Below, piece by piece: positions 1-9,591 of a stretch of 33,580 bases of DNA. The notes beneath the pieces are model-generated. The model did not search any database and was not told the origin of the DNA. It worked only from the letters and a program-made list of their open reading frames with translations. Within the stretch, counting starts at the first letter, position 1. Each line of letters opens with the position of its first letter. The translations under genes were made by a program, and so were the position numbers. Source of the stretch: Lachnospiraceae bacterium (lineage in GTDB: Bacteria; Bacillota; Clostridia; Lachnospirales; Lachnospiraceae); assembly GCA_029098105.1 (NCBI GenBank), contig JAQXNR010000165.1, positions 1-33,580 of the forward strand, read 5' to 3'.

Positions 1-227
1 AAATTTCACACACCCGGTTCTAGTAGAAAGTTATCCGACACATAATAAACACATTGCAACAAAAAATATTCCAATATAAAAGAAATAATAATATACTAAA
101 ACTTCCCACGCCAAAAAGGTGTGCTGAACCTTGAAAATTCAACAATATAGGCAATAAAAAGGGCATAGATGACATGTCCGTGGTATAATTGAGTTGACTA
201 AAAACAAATAAAACCAGGAGGTCACCT

Positions 228-476
228 ATGCCAACTTCAATTTTACCACAAAATCAGGATGAAAAGGAACTATTTAATGCAATTTCTTCATTTTTCAGCA
301 GATTTAAGATTGGAAATCTGCTTCGTGCCTGCAATGCCCAGAAGGAAAAGGGTGTTCCTGTCACCCGGATCTTTCTGAGGAAGAAATCATCCGCATTTAT
401 GGAAAAGTTCTATAACCTACTCTGCTGGAAAACATCGAAGCACTTCGTTTTCAAAAGTGATGTAAGTGTGTTGTAA
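228..476 (+). pseudogene. Internally deleted remnant of a DDE transposase (IS4-like)
   Basis: N-terminus MPTSILPQNQDEKELFNAISSFFSRFKIGNLLRACNAQKEKGVPVTRIF resembles IS4-like transposases common in Clostridia. At about 368-375 the frame jumps; the other frame reads SEEEIIRIYGK, resembling the C-terminal Y-(2)-R-(3)-E-(6)-K region, then stops. Confidence 0.6.
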
Positions 477-498
477 GATAGTACCCAAAATGAAATGT

Positions 499-527
499 TT
501 GAAATTTGAGGGTGGATGTGTCATAAT
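499..527 (+). promoter_or_regulatory. Putative sigma-A promoter for lepB: TTGAAA-17 nt-CATAAT
   Basis: TTGAAA at 499-504 and CATAAT at 522-527, about 55 nt upstream of the lepB ATG. Confidence 0.45.
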
Positions 528-582
528 GAATATGTGTCAGTTTTATTTTTTTAAAATGGTAGGAAGATTGTGAGGAAACGAC

Positions 583-1146
583 ATGAATATCTATATGGAT
601 CGAAAAAGAGAACAGAGAACCCGGATTTTTCGCCAGGTAGTGAACTATTTTATCACCGTCCTGGTGGCGCTTGTGCTCGCTTTTTGTTTTGTCTATTTTC
701 TGTTTCAGACGACTACTGTGGTAGGGGATTCCATGGCTCCTACGCTGGAGGATGGCAATCGGGTTGTTCTGGCAAAGAATGCTTATTTGTTTCAAAAGCC
801 CCAGCGCTATGATGTGATTAAGTTTAAGATTACAAAATCCAAAACGGATCATGAATATATTAAGCGGATTGTAGGTTTGCCGGAGGAGAAAATACAAATT
901 CTGGATGGTTCCATTTACGTTGATGGAGAACAACTCAACGACGTTCCTTTTGATGACTTAATCGTTTCAGCGGGAATTGCAGATGAAGAATTTATTCTTG
1001 GCAAAGATGAGTATTTTGTCATTGGAGATAACTGCAATAATAGCGAAGACTCCCGATTTACCAACGTGGGAGCGGTGACCAAGGATTCCATAGAGGGAAA
1101 GGTAATTGCCCGAATGAAAGGAATCCGTTTGAGAAAAGTAAAATAA
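583..1146 (+). CDS. lepB: Signal peptidase I
   Basis: N-terminal TM helix, catalytic Ser motif GDSMAPTLEDG, Lys motif YIKRIVGLPEE, and GDNCNNSEDSR box; RBS aggaa upstream. Confidence 0.93.
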   Translation: MNIYMDRKREQRTRIFRQVVNYFITVLVALVLAFCFVYFLFQTTTVVGDSMAPTLEDGNRVVLAKNAYLFQKPQRYDVIKFKITKSKTDHEYIKRIVGLPEEKIQILDGSIYVDGEQLNDVPFDDLIVSAGIADEEFILGKDEYFVIGDNCNNSEDSRFTNVGAVTKDSIEGKVIARMKGIRLRKVK

Positions 1147-1159
1147 AGAGAGGTAGAAT

Positions 1160-2005
1160 ATGAACGTACAGTGGTATCCGGGACATATGACAAAGGCAAA
1201 GCGGATGATGCAGGAGAACATAAAGTTAATCGATATCGTGATTGAACTGGTGGATGCCCGCATTCCCATGAGCAGCCGTAACCCCGACATTGACCAGTTG
1301 GCGCAAAATAAAGCGCGATTGATTCTTTTGAATAAAATAGATTTGGCAGATGACCGATATACTAAGAAATGGAAGGAATATTTTGAATCTCAGGGATTTA
1401 CTGTGGTACCGGTGAACTCCCAGCAGGGAACCGGAGTGAAGGGAATTCAGAATGCCATACTTTCGGCTTGTAAGGAAAAAATTGAACGGGACCGCAGACG
1501 GGGAATTAAGAATCGTCCGATTCGTGCTATGATTGCGGGAATTCCCAATGTGGGAAAATCCACTTTCATCAATTCCCTTGTGGGAAAGGCATGTACCAAG
1601 ACCGGAAATAAGCCGGGTGTGACGAAAGGAAAACAGTGGATTAAACTGAATAAGAGTATTGAACTGTTAGATACGCCGGGAATTTTATGGCCTAAGTTTG
1701 AAGATGAACAGGTGGGAATCCGTTTGGCACTGATAGGGTCTGTGAATGATGAGATTCTCATTTCTGAGGAACTGGCGTTGAAACTGATTGAAATTTTAAA
1801 GGAACATTACCCGGGAACGCTGAATAAACGTTATGAAGTAGAGGAAGAGCAGGAGCCGGTTGCAATTTTGACTGGGATTGCCGAAAAAAGGCGTTGCATC
1901 AAGAAAGGAGCGGAACTGGATTTGGTAAAGGCTGCAGATTTGTTGCTGGATGAGTACCGGAGCCGGAAACTGGGTGCGATTACACTGGAATATCCGAAGG
2001 AATAG
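1160..2005 (+). CDS. rbgA: Ribosome biogenesis GTPase YlqF/RbgA
   Basis: Starts MNVQWYPGHMTKAKR; circularly permuted GTPase motifs (LLNKIDLAD before GIPNVGKSTFIN, then LLDTPGIL). Confidence 0.95.
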   Translation: MNVQWYPGHMTKAKRMMQENIKLIDIVIELVDARIPMSSRNPDIDQLAQNKARLILLNKIDLADDRYTKKWKEYFESQGFTVVPVNSQQGTGVKGIQNAILSACKEKIERDRRRGIKNRPIRAMIAGIPNVGKSTFINSLVGKACTKTGNKPGVTKGKQWIKLNKSIELLDTPGILWPKFEDEQVGIRLALIGSVNDEILISEELALKLIEILKEHYPGTLNKRYEVEEEQEPVAILTGIAEKRRCIKKGAELDLVKAADLLLDEYRSRKLGAITLEYPKE

Positions 2006-2022
2006 AAATCGGAGGTGAAACC

Positions 2023-3318
2023 ATGGCAGAGAAAGAGCCAAAGGAATCGAATACAGGAATCAACAATCCTAATTTCCGGATTAAGACGTTGGAGGAGTTA
2101 AACCAGAATTTGTCCCAATATGAGGGGATGATTACTTATTTTCGGGAAGATGGGGTAATTCCTGCACCGATGAAGTCGGTGGAGGAGTTGAACAAGGTGC
2201 ATGAGAAAGCACCAATTTATTATGGCAGAGAAGGTGAGAAATACGGTGCGACAACGTCATTGACGGAAACTGCCAAAAATTCTGTGAAGGTGGATGAACA
2301 TGGAATTATGCCGGAGGAGGAAACTTCTGAGGACGAGGAATTAGAAACTGCTGGATATTCCATGAATGGACTGAATGCAGAATACCTTTCCTCTTTGTTG
2401 CAGGAGGAGCCGGAGGAGAACACAGGAATAGAAGACGGTTTGTCAGAGGATGAATTGCGGATTCAGCAGGCAATTTTTGGCGGCTTAGAGGAACCAGAGA
2501 CATCTCCTGCAAAGCCGGTAAAACCGGTTGTGGTAAAACAGAAGGAACCGTCTGTTGGGAAACCGGAAACGAACATGTCCTCCTCGCCTTCTTCCAATGA
2601 ACCGATGCGGATTGGGCGGGCAGCACTGGTGCAAAGACAGTTGGAGAACCAGGGAAAGGAACCAGAACCCCCACGCGTGTTGTCCAGAGCGGAGTTTGTG
2701 AAGCAAACTGCTGCCAGCGCAGCAGGAAGGAATGTCTCTTCCCAGGAGGAAGCAGTCATTGTAAAAGAAAAACAACAGGCAACGTTTGGGGATGTTGTCA
2801 AGGAACTTATGGTTTATGCTATTTGTGTTCTGGTTGCGCTGGTATTGTCTGTCGGAATCGTAAAATATGTAGGACAGAAAACCGAGGTCAGAGGGAATTC
2901 TATGAATGACACACTGGCAGACGGGGAACAGTTGATTATTGACAAAATAAGTTACCGTTTTCATGAACCGGAGCGATATGATATAGTGGTGTTTCCGGAA
3001 ACTGAGAAAAGCAATTATGTAAAACGTATTATTGGAATGCCGGGTGAGACAGTTTCCATTGAGGAAGGATATATATACATTAATGGAGAACTGCTGGCAG
3101 ATGATGTGTATGGAAAAGAACCAATCGCCAAAGACAAGTATTACCGCTTGGAACAGTCGGTAACGCTGGGAGAGAATGAATACTTTGTGATGGGAGATAA
3201 TCGTAACAACAGTACTGACAGCCGGTCCGTGGAAGTGGGAAATGTAACAAGAGAACGCATGATTGGTAGAGTGGTATTTCGAATATGGCCATTTCCAAAA
3301 ATGGGAACAGTAGAATAG
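2023..3318 (+). CDS. lepB: Signal peptidase I with a ~255 aa N-terminal cytoplasmic extension
   Basis: C-terminal part has TM VKELMVYAICVLVALVLSVGIV, GNSMNDTLADGE, YVKRIIGMPGE and GDNRNNSTDSR. Preceded by a long Glu/Pro-rich region with no TM. Confidence 0.9.
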   Translation: MAEKEPKESNTGINNPNFRIKTLEELNQNLSQYEGMITYFREDGVIPAPMKSVEELNKVHEKAPIYYGREGEKYGATTSLTETAKNSVKVDEHGIMPEEETSEDEELETAGYSMNGLNAEYLSSLLQEEPEENTGIEDGLSEDELRIQQAIFGGLEEPETSPAKPVKPVVVKQKEPSVGKPETNMSSSPSSNEPMRIGRAALVQRQLENQGKEPEPPRVLSRAEFVKQTAASAAGRNVSSQEEAVIVKEKQQATFGDVVKELMVYAICVLVALVLSVGIVKYVGQKTEVRGNSMNDTLADGEQLIIDKISYRFHEPERYDIVVFPETEKSNYVKRIIGMPGETVSIEEGYIYINGELLADDVYGKEPIAKDKYYRLEQSVTLGENEYFVMGDNRNNSTDSRSVEVGNVTRERMIGRVVFRIWPFPKMGTVE

Positions 3319-3353
3319 GCAGGATAATTTCAATCTTGTCAGAAGGAGAATGT

Positions 3354-4109
3354 ATGCTGGCAATCAGTGAGATAAAAAAACAATTTCAGGTAGAGGAAGA
3401 AGCGGACATCTGCCGTTTGATTGAGGAATACCAGACAGATGAACGTGCGGGAGTACAAAAACTGGTAGATTCTGCCAGAAAAAAACTGGAACGCCGAAAT
3501 CAGGAACGACAGCGGATGGAGCAGATGAAACGCTATGAGAGAGAATATGAGGAATATACTTACATAGCCGGTATGGATGAAGTGGGACGGGGACCTTTGG
3601 CAGGACCCGTGGTGACTTGTGCGGTAATTTTGCCAAAAGATTGTGACCTGCTTTATATTAATGACTCCAAAAAGGTTTCCGCTAAACTGCGGGAGAAATT
3701 ATGTGGAGAGATTAAAGAGGTGGCACTGGATTACCAGATTGGTATGGCGGACCATACTGTGATTGATGAAATCAATATTTTGCAGGCGACGTATAAAGCC
3801 ATGCGGGATTGCGTGTCGGGTATGCAGGTGCAGCCGGATTTGCTGTTAAATGATGCGGTTACGGTTCCAGGGATTTCCATTCCTCAAGTGCCGATTGTGA
3901 AGGGGGATGCCAAATCCATTTCCATTGCGGCGGCGAGTATTGTGGCAAAGGTGACAAGAGATGCTATGATGGAGCAGTATGACAAGTTATACCCGGAATA
4001 CGATTTTGCTTCCAATAAGGGGTACGGTTCTGCAAAACATATAGAGGCAATCAAAAAGTATGGTCCTTGTCCGATTCATCGCAGAACGTTTATTCAGAAT
4101 TTTCTTTAA
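3354..4109 (+). CDS. rnhB: Ribonuclease HII
   Basis: GMDEVGRGPLAGPVVTCAVIL, INDSKKVS and AAASIVAKVTRD motifs. ATG at 3354 is preceded by agaaggag, favoured over the ORF-track start at 3285. Confidence 0.95.
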   Translation: MLAISEIKKQFQVEEEADICRLIEEYQTDERAGVQKLVDSARKKLERRNQERQRMEQMKRYEREYEEYTYIAGMDEVGRGPLAGPVVTCAVILPKDCDLLYINDSKKVSAKLREKLCGEIKEVALDYQIGMADHTVIDEINILQATYKAMRDCVSGMQVQPDLLLNDAVTVPGISIPQVPIVKGDAKSISIAAASIVAKVTRDAMMEQYDKLYPEYDFASNKGYGSAKHIEAIKKYGPCPIHRRTFIQNFL

Positions 4110-4143
4110 CCGGTTGGAAAAAGGATGACAAGGAGGCGGTAAG

Positions 4144-5916
4144 ATGGAAATTATTACAACTGCGGCTGCGGCGACATCGACAAAAAGTAATCTGAATGCC
4201 AGCCAGAACATGGCGAATGCCAGTTATTCCAAAAGTCTTATGGCATCCAGAGCCCTTAAGAGCAGCGGAATGTACAACGAGGTAAACATTAGCCAGTTGG
4301 AGCCGGGAGATGTATTTAAAGGGGAAATTACCAATATGACTGGGCGTTCTGTTACAGTTTCGCTGGGCAACGGACAGGTGCTCAGTGCTACGCTGATGGA
4401 GCATGTTCCCATAAACATCGGAAATAATCTCTATTTCGAAGTAAAGGAAAACGACGGGGAGCGGATTACCATCCGGCCTTTATTGGAGGAGAAGTTCAGT
4501 CCCCAGAATCAGACGATTGAGAAATCCCTGCAATCAGCAGGGCTGCAGATTAATGAGAAAAATATGGCAGTAGTAAAAGGGTTGATGGATGCAGGAATGC
4601 CCATTGACCGCAATTCTATTATGAAAATTTTACAGCAGTTGGTGAATTTTCCTAAGGCGGGAATTTCCACTGTGATCGATATGGTGCGATGTGAGATTCC
4701 CATCACACAGGAAAGTCTGAACCAGTTTGAACAGTACCAGCAGCATACGCATCAGTTGAATACCCAGATGGATTCCGTGTTGACCCAGATGACGGCAGCC
4801 TTTGAATCCATGGGAGCAGAGGAGGCTTTTTCCGGCGATATTCTTCGGTTTAACCAGCTGGTAGTGGATACTTTTACCACTACCCGGCTGGAGCAGCCTC
4901 TTCCCCAGTTGACGCTTTTGGATGCCTTTGTGATGGAGCCTGGGGAAGTGGAGAGTTTTTATGCCCGAATGGAAGGGATGCAGAGCGATGGAACAGGACA
5001 AGTTGTGACAGACGAGAATGGAAACGCCTTCCTCAAGGAAAGTCTTTTGCTGGATGAAGCGGGAATGCCGGTTCAGGGTAAAAATGGAGAGTATGTTTTT
5101 ACCAATGAGATTCAATCTGCCTTTGCCAATCAGTTGAAGACTCTGGGAATCAGTGAGGATGCAGTGCGGGTTATGCTGGATCCCAATAATACGGCAGAAG
5201 ATTTGTTAAAGGCAATTCAGGATTATGTAAAAAATGACAACAGTTTAAGTGACACTGCGATAAAGCATTTTTTCTCTTCCAGAGAGTATACGGTTCTTTT
5301 GGAGAGTGTGGCGCAGCAGCACTGGAAACTGACACCGGAACAGGTGAAATCTCCAGAAAAGGTGGAGCAACTCTTTTCCCGTCTCGCAGAACAGACGGCA
5401 AAACTGGCAACTGCTGCAGAACAGAATTTTCCCTCCGGAGGAGATCAGATGGGGCGTCAGGCGCAGAATATGAATGAGAATCTGCAGTTCATACAAATGC
5501 TGAATGAGAAATATACCTATGCTCAGATTCCATTGCAGTTGAGCAATCAGGATGCCAACAGTGAACTGTATGTTTATACAAATAAAAAAGCCTTGTCAAA
5601 GGACAAGAAGGATATTCAGGTGTTACTTCATCTGGACATGGATCATCTGGGTTCCACCGATGTGCACGTCCAGCTCAATGGCAGCAGGGTAACAGCACGG
5701 TTTTATTTGGAGGACAATCGTTCCATGAATACGGTGAAATCCCATATTGACCAGTTGGAACAGCAGATTGCAGGACTGGGGCTGACGTTGTCTACGGAAG
5801 TGGTAAAACGGATGGAAAAGAAAGAAGAAGTTGAGAATATTGTGGAGGATTTCCTGGCGAAGGATATTCCCGGCAACCAGCAGATTAAACGATATACATT
5901 CGATATGCGGGCGTAA
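4144..5916 (+). CDS. FliK/YlqG-like flagellar hook-length control family protein
   Basis: 590 aa, Gln/Asn-rich, with a C-terminal FliK-like domain (LHLDMDHLGSTDVHVQLNGSRVTARFYLEDNRS). Position between rnhB and an FlhB-like gene matches B. subtilis ylqG. Confidence 0.7.
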   Translation: MEIITTAAAATSTKSNLNASQNMANASYSKSLMASRALKSSGMYNEVNISQLEPGDVFKGEITNMTGRSVTVSLGNGQVLSATLMEHVPINIGNNLYFEVKENDGERITIRPLLEEKFSPQNQTIEKSLQSAGLQINEKNMAVVKGLMDAGMPIDRNSIMKILQQLVNFPKAGISTVIDMVRCEIPITQESLNQFEQYQQHTHQLNTQMDSVLTQMTAAFESMGAEEAFSGDILRFNQLVVDTFTTTRLEQPLPQLTLLDAFVMEPGEVESFYARMEGMQSDGTGQVVTDENGNAFLKESLLLDEAGMPVQGKNGEYVFTNEIQSAFANQLKTLGISEDAVRVMLDPNNTAEDLLKAIQDYVKNDNSLSDTAIKHFFSSREYTVLLESVAQQHWKLTPEQVKSPEKVEQLFSRLAEQTAKLATAAEQNFPSGGDQMGRQAQNMNENLQFIQMLNEKYTYAQIPLQLSNQDANSELYVYTNKKALSKDKKDIQVLLHLDMDHLGSTDVHVQLNGSRVTARFYLEDNRSMNTVKSHIDQLEQQIAGLGLTLSTEVVKRMEKKEEVENIVEDFLAKDIPGNQQIKRYTFDMRA

Positions 5917-5930
5917 AGGAGGTTGTGCAG

Positions 5931-6212
5931 ATGGAAGAAGGAAACAAAAAAAGGGCGGCGGTTGCACTTTCCTACGAGCCTGCAGAAGGGGCTCCTAAAA
6001 TCGTAGCATCCGGTCAGGGATACGTTGCCAATCGGATTATTGAAAAGGGACAGGAGAGCGATGTTCCATTGTATGAGGATTCCCGACTGGCGAAAACTTT
6101 GCTCAAACTGGACATCGGGGATTATATTCCTGAGGAATTATACGGTGTAGTGGCAGAAATTCTTGTGTTTGTAGATGATATGGACAGAATCAAGGGGAAA
6201 ATTGGGAGATAG
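5931..6212 (+). CDS. FlhB C-terminal-domain-like protein (YlqH/FlhB2 type)
   Basis: AAVALSYEPAEGAPKIVASGQGYVANRIIEKGQESDVPLYEDSRLAKTLLKLDIGDYIPEELYGVVAEILVFV matches the post-cleavage FlhB C-terminal domain. ATG 5931 follows aaaggaggt. Confidence 0.85.
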   Translation: MEEGNKKRAAVALSYEPAEGAPKIVASGQGYVANRIIEKGQESDVPLYEDSRLAKTLLKLDIGDYIPEELYGVVAEILVFVDDMDRIKGKIGR

Positions 6213-6214
6213 CA

Positions 6215-6568
6215 ATGAACAAGAGAGAAATGGGGAGAGAAAAGGAACAGGAAGTATGCCGTTTTTTAGAGCAGCGGGGATATGTTATTTTAGAGTGCAA
6301 TTACCGGGTGCAACAGGGAGAGATTGACATTGTGGCAAGGCAGGAGGAATACCTGGTTTTTGTGGAGGTAAAATACCGGAGCAGTTCTATCTCAGGAAAA
6401 GCGTTGGAGGCGGTGGATGAACGAAAATGCAGAAAAATATCCAGAACGGCTTTGTATTACATGAAAGAACATGACATTTCACTGAATCAGGCAATTCGTT
6501 TTGATGTTGTGGCAGTTGACGGGGAATGCGTCACACTGCTTCCCAATGCATTTGATTACAGGCGTTAA
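6215..6568 (+). CDS. YraN family (UPF0102) endonuclease-like protein
   Basis: MGREKEQEVCRFLEQRGYVILECNYRVQQGEIDIVARQEEYLVFVEVKYR. Confidence 0.9.
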   Translation: MNKREMGREKEQEVCRFLEQRGYVILECNYRVQQGEIDIVARQEEYLVFVEVKYRSSSISGKALEAVDERKCRKISRTALYYMKEHDISLNQAIRFDVVAVDGECVTLLPNAFDYRR

Positions 6569-6584
6569 AAAGGAGTGATACAGT

Positions 6585-7433
6585 ATGCAAAAAAGTGAAT
6601 TTCGGCTGAGCAACGAAAACCAGTCTACTATGATACAAGAAAAGAACGGGGTTCCTTTTATTACCTTTTCCAAATTGAAAGAGGCAGGGGTGACCCACGG
6701 TTTTTCTACAAGGTTAGGAGGTGTCAGTCAGGAGCATCTTGCCAGTATGAATCTGAGTTTTGCCAGAGGGGATTCCCCGTTAAATGTACACGAGAATTTC
6801 CGGCGGATGGGAGAGGCAATCGGATTTACTCCGGAACAGTTGGTGTTTTCTGACCAGCAGCACCAGAGTGTAATCCGCAAGGTGACAAAGGAAGATGCTG
6901 GCAAGGGGATTGTGCGGACACGGGATTATACCTGTGTAGATGGACTGGTAACGGATGAGCCGGGACTTTGCCTTACCACTTTTTATGCAGACTGTGTACC
7001 TTTGTTTTTTTATGACCCGGTAAAAAAAGTAGTGGCACTGGCACACTCCGGATGGAGAGGGACGGTGGCAAAGATTGGGGCAAAGATGGTGCATTTGATG
7101 GAACGGGATTATGGATGTATGGATTATAATATCATTGCCGCGATTGGTCCTAGTATTTGCAAAGACTGCTATGAAGTGAGCCGGGATGTATATGAGGAGT
7201 TTGAAAAATCCTTTGCAGTATCAGAGTTGGAAGAAATCTTTGAGGCAAAGACGGATGGAAAATACCAGTTAGATTTGTGGAAGGCAAATGAGTTGATTCT
7301 GACTCAGGCAGGGATTCAAAAGGAACATTTGGATGTAACGGATATTTGTACTTGCTGCAATCCGGATTTGCTGTTTTCTCACCGTGCCAGTCATGGAAAA
7401 AGAGGGAATCTGGCAGCCTTTATAATGTTGTAA
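6585..7433 (+). CDS. pgeF: Peptidoglycan editing factor PgeF (YfiH/polyphenol oxidase family)
   Basis: THGFSTRLGGVS, TFYADCVPLFFYDP, ALAHSGWRGTVAKI, AAIGPSICKDCYEV and FSHRASHGKRGNLAAFIML. Confidence 0.93.
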   Translation: MQKSEFRLSNENQSTMIQEKNGVPFITFSKLKEAGVTHGFSTRLGGVSQEHLASMNLSFARGDSPLNVHENFRRMGEAIGFTPEQLVFSDQQHQSVIRKVTKEDAGKGIVRTRDYTCVDGLVTDEPGLCLTTFYADCVPLFFYDPVKKVVALAHSGWRGTVAKIGAKMVHLMERDYGCMDYNIIAAIGPSICKDCYEVSRDVYEEFEKSFAVSELEEIFEAKTDGKYQLDLWKANELILTQAGIQKEHLDVTDICTCCNPDLLFSHRASHGKRGNLAAFIML

Positions 7434-7440
7434 GAAAGGC

Positions 7441-7469
7441 TTGCAAAATCCCTGTTTCCCCAGTATACT
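7441..7469 (+). promoter_or_regulatory. Putative sigma-A promoter for der: TTGCAA-17 nt-TATACT
   Basis: TTGCAA at 7441-7446 and TATACT at 7464-7469, in the intergenic gap upstream of der. Confidence 0.55.
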
Positions 7470-7511
7470 AAGAAAAGTGTTTAGCAAAGAAAGTAATTTG
7501 GAGGAAATAGA

Positions 7512-8840
7512 ATGAGTAAACCGATTGTTGCCATTGTAGGTCGTCCTAACGTGGGAAAATCCACTTTGTTCAACGCATTGGCAGGAAAAAATATTTCCAT
7601 TGTAAAGGATACCCCAGGGGTTACGAGAGACCGTATTTATGCGGATGTTACATGGCTCAATGGAAGTTTTACCCTGATTGATACCGGAGGAATTGAGCCG
7701 GACACCAGTGACAAGATGCTTTCTCATATGCGGGAACAGGCGGAAATTGCCATTGCTACTGCAGATGTGATTTTGTTCTTGGTAGATGTCAGACAGGGAC
7801 TTCAGGATGCAGACAACAAGGTGGCGGATATGCTGCGGCGTTCCCATAAGCCGGTTGTTCTGGTAGTCAATAAAGTAGACAATTTTGACAAACAGATGGC
7901 AGATGTATATGAATTTTATAATCTGGGACTGGGAGACCCGATTCCCATTTCCGGTACTTCCCGGCTGGGAATTGGAGATATGCTGGAGGAAGTGACCCGG
8001 CATTTTGACCCGGAGGAGTTTGTTCAGGAAGAGGACGAGCGGCCGAAAATTGCCATTATTGGTAAGCCGAACGTGGGGAAATCCTCACTCATCAATAAAA
8101 TGCTTGGGGAGAACCGCTGTATTGTTTCCGATATTGCGGGAACGACCCGGGATGCCATTGACACCCAGGTGATTTATGATGGACGGGAATATATTTTTAT
8201 TGATACGGCAGGTTTGCGGCGGAAAAATAAAATCAAAGAAGAACTGGAACGCTACAGTATTATTCGTACCGTCAGTGCAGTGGAGCGGGCAGATATTGTT
8301 GTTCTCGTCATTGATGCCGAGGAGGGCGTGACGGAGCAGGATGCCAAGATTGCCGGCATTGCCCATGAGCGGGGCAAGGGAATTATTATTGCAGTAAACA
8401 AATGGGATTTAATTACGAAGGATGATAAAACCATTTATAAGTTTACGGATAAAGTGCGCCAGACACTGTCCTTTATGAACTATGCAGAAATTATTTTTAT
8501 TTCTGCAAAGACGGGGCAACGTCTGAACAAACTGTTCTCAATGATTGACACTGTCATTGAGAATCATGCTTTGCGGGTACAGACTGGTGTGCTCAATGAG
8601 ATTCTCACTGAGGCGATGGCTATGAAACAGCCGCCTTCAGATAAAGGAAAGCGTCTGCGGATTTACTATATGACCCAGGTTGCGGTAAAGCCGCCTACCT
8701 TTGTCATGTTTATTAATGACAAGAAACTGATGCATTTTTCGTATACCCGTTATATTGAGAACCAGATACGGGATACCTTTGGCTTTAAAGGTACGCCAAT
8801 TCATTTTATTGCCAGAGAAAGGAAAGAAAAGGAATGTTAA
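7512..8840 (+). CDS. der: Ribosome biogenesis GTPase Der (EngA)
   Basis: Two tandem G domains ([12 protein letters not shown] and [12 protein letters not shown]), NKWD, and a C-terminal KH-like domain. Confidence 0.97.
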   Translation: MSKPIVAIVGRPNVGKSTLFNALAGKNISIVKDTPGVTRDRIYADVTWLNGSFTLIDTGGIEPDTSDKMLSHMREQAEIAIATADVILFLVDVRQGLQDADNKVADMLRRSHKPVVLVVNKVDNFDKQMADVYEFYNLGLGDPIPISGTSRLGIGDMLEEVTRHFDPEEFVQEEDERPKIAIIGKPNVGKSSLINKMLGENRCIVSDIAGTTRDAIDTQVIYDGREYIFIDTAGLRRKNKIKEELERYSIIRTVSAVERADIVVLVIDAEEGVTEQDAKIAGIAHERGKGIIIAVNKWDLITKDDKTIYKFTDKVRQTLSFMNYAEIIFISAKTGQRLNKLFSMIDTVIENHALRVQTGVLNEILTEAMAMKQPPSDKGKRLRIYYMTQVAVKPPTFVMFINDKKLMHFSYTRYIENQIRDTFGFKGTPIHFIARERKEKEC

Positions 8841-9523
8841 TATTATATCGAATACTTAGTATTGTTTTGGGATATTTTTTCGGTCTGTTTCAGACCGGGT
8901 ACATTATGGGGAGATTAAAAGGGATTGATATTCGGCAATATGGCAGTGGTAATTCCGGAACCACCAATGCCATGCGGGTGTTGGGGAAAAAAGCAGGGGT
9001 TTTTGTCTACATCGGAGATTGTATGAAAGCCCTGATTTGCTGTTTTCTGATTCGCTTAATTTTTAACCAGATAGAGCCGGATATGGTGGGACTTTTGGTG
9101 CTCTATGCCGGTTTTGGCGTGGTTTTGGGACACAATTACCCGTTCTATATGAACTTTAAGGGTGGAAAGGGAATTGCAGCCACCTCTGGGGCGGTGATTG
9201 CCTTTGGTGACTGGCGGATTATTGTAATTTGTCTCGCGGTATTCCTTCTTGTTGTAGTAGTGAGCAGGTATATGTCGCTGGCTTCCCTTTGTGTGGTGAC
9301 TTGTTTTCTCATCAACATGATTTGCTGGGGGCAGTGGAATCATATTGGCATGTCCGGTTCCTATGTGCATCCGGACAATCTGATTGAATGCTATGTGCTT
9401 GCAGCAGTTTTTACAGCATCTGCATTTTACATGCACAGGGAGAACATTAAGCGTCTGCTCAATGGTACAGAGCGGCGTTTGGGTGACCCGAAGCAGGAGG
9501 TCCATCTGGAATCAGAATCGTAA
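8834..9523 (+). CDS. plsY: Glycerol-3-phosphate acyltransferase PlsY
   Basis: [40 protein letters not shown]; multi-TM; overlaps the end of der. Confidence 0.95.
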   Translation: MLILYRILSIVLGYFFGLFQTGYIMGRLKGIDIRQYGSGNSGTTNAMRVLGKKAGVFVYIGDCMKALICCFLIRLIFNQIEPDMVGLLVLYAGFGVVLGHNYPFYMNFKGGKGIAATSGAVIAFGDWRIIVICLAVFLLVVVVSRYMSLASLCVVTCFLINMICWGQWNHIGMSGSYVHPDNLIECYVLAAVFTASAFYMHRENIKRLLNGTERRLGDPKQEVHLESES

Positions 9524-9591
9524 AGTTTTGTTTTGAAATACAAATACATTGGTTATAAATAGTGTTAGGATAACAATGGGAGGACACGAAA

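Noticed and set aside
428-452. Imperfect hairpin around cgaagcacttcg with flanking gaaaa/ttttc
   Set aside because: Short interrupted stem within transposase remnant; does not meet terminator criteria.
2485-3363. Long minus-strand ORF (292 aa) opposite lepB2
   Set aside because: Opposite a well-supported coding gene; low-complexity His/Cys/Phe-rich translation typical of a shadow ORF and no RBS-supported family match.
7269-8003. Minus-strand ORF (244 aa) opposite pgeF/der
   Set aside because: Antisense shadow of der and pgeF; no recognisable domain.
9533-9559. Possible gpsA promoter TTGAAA-15 nt-TATAAA
   Set aside because: Spacer of 15 nt is too short for a confident sigma-A call.
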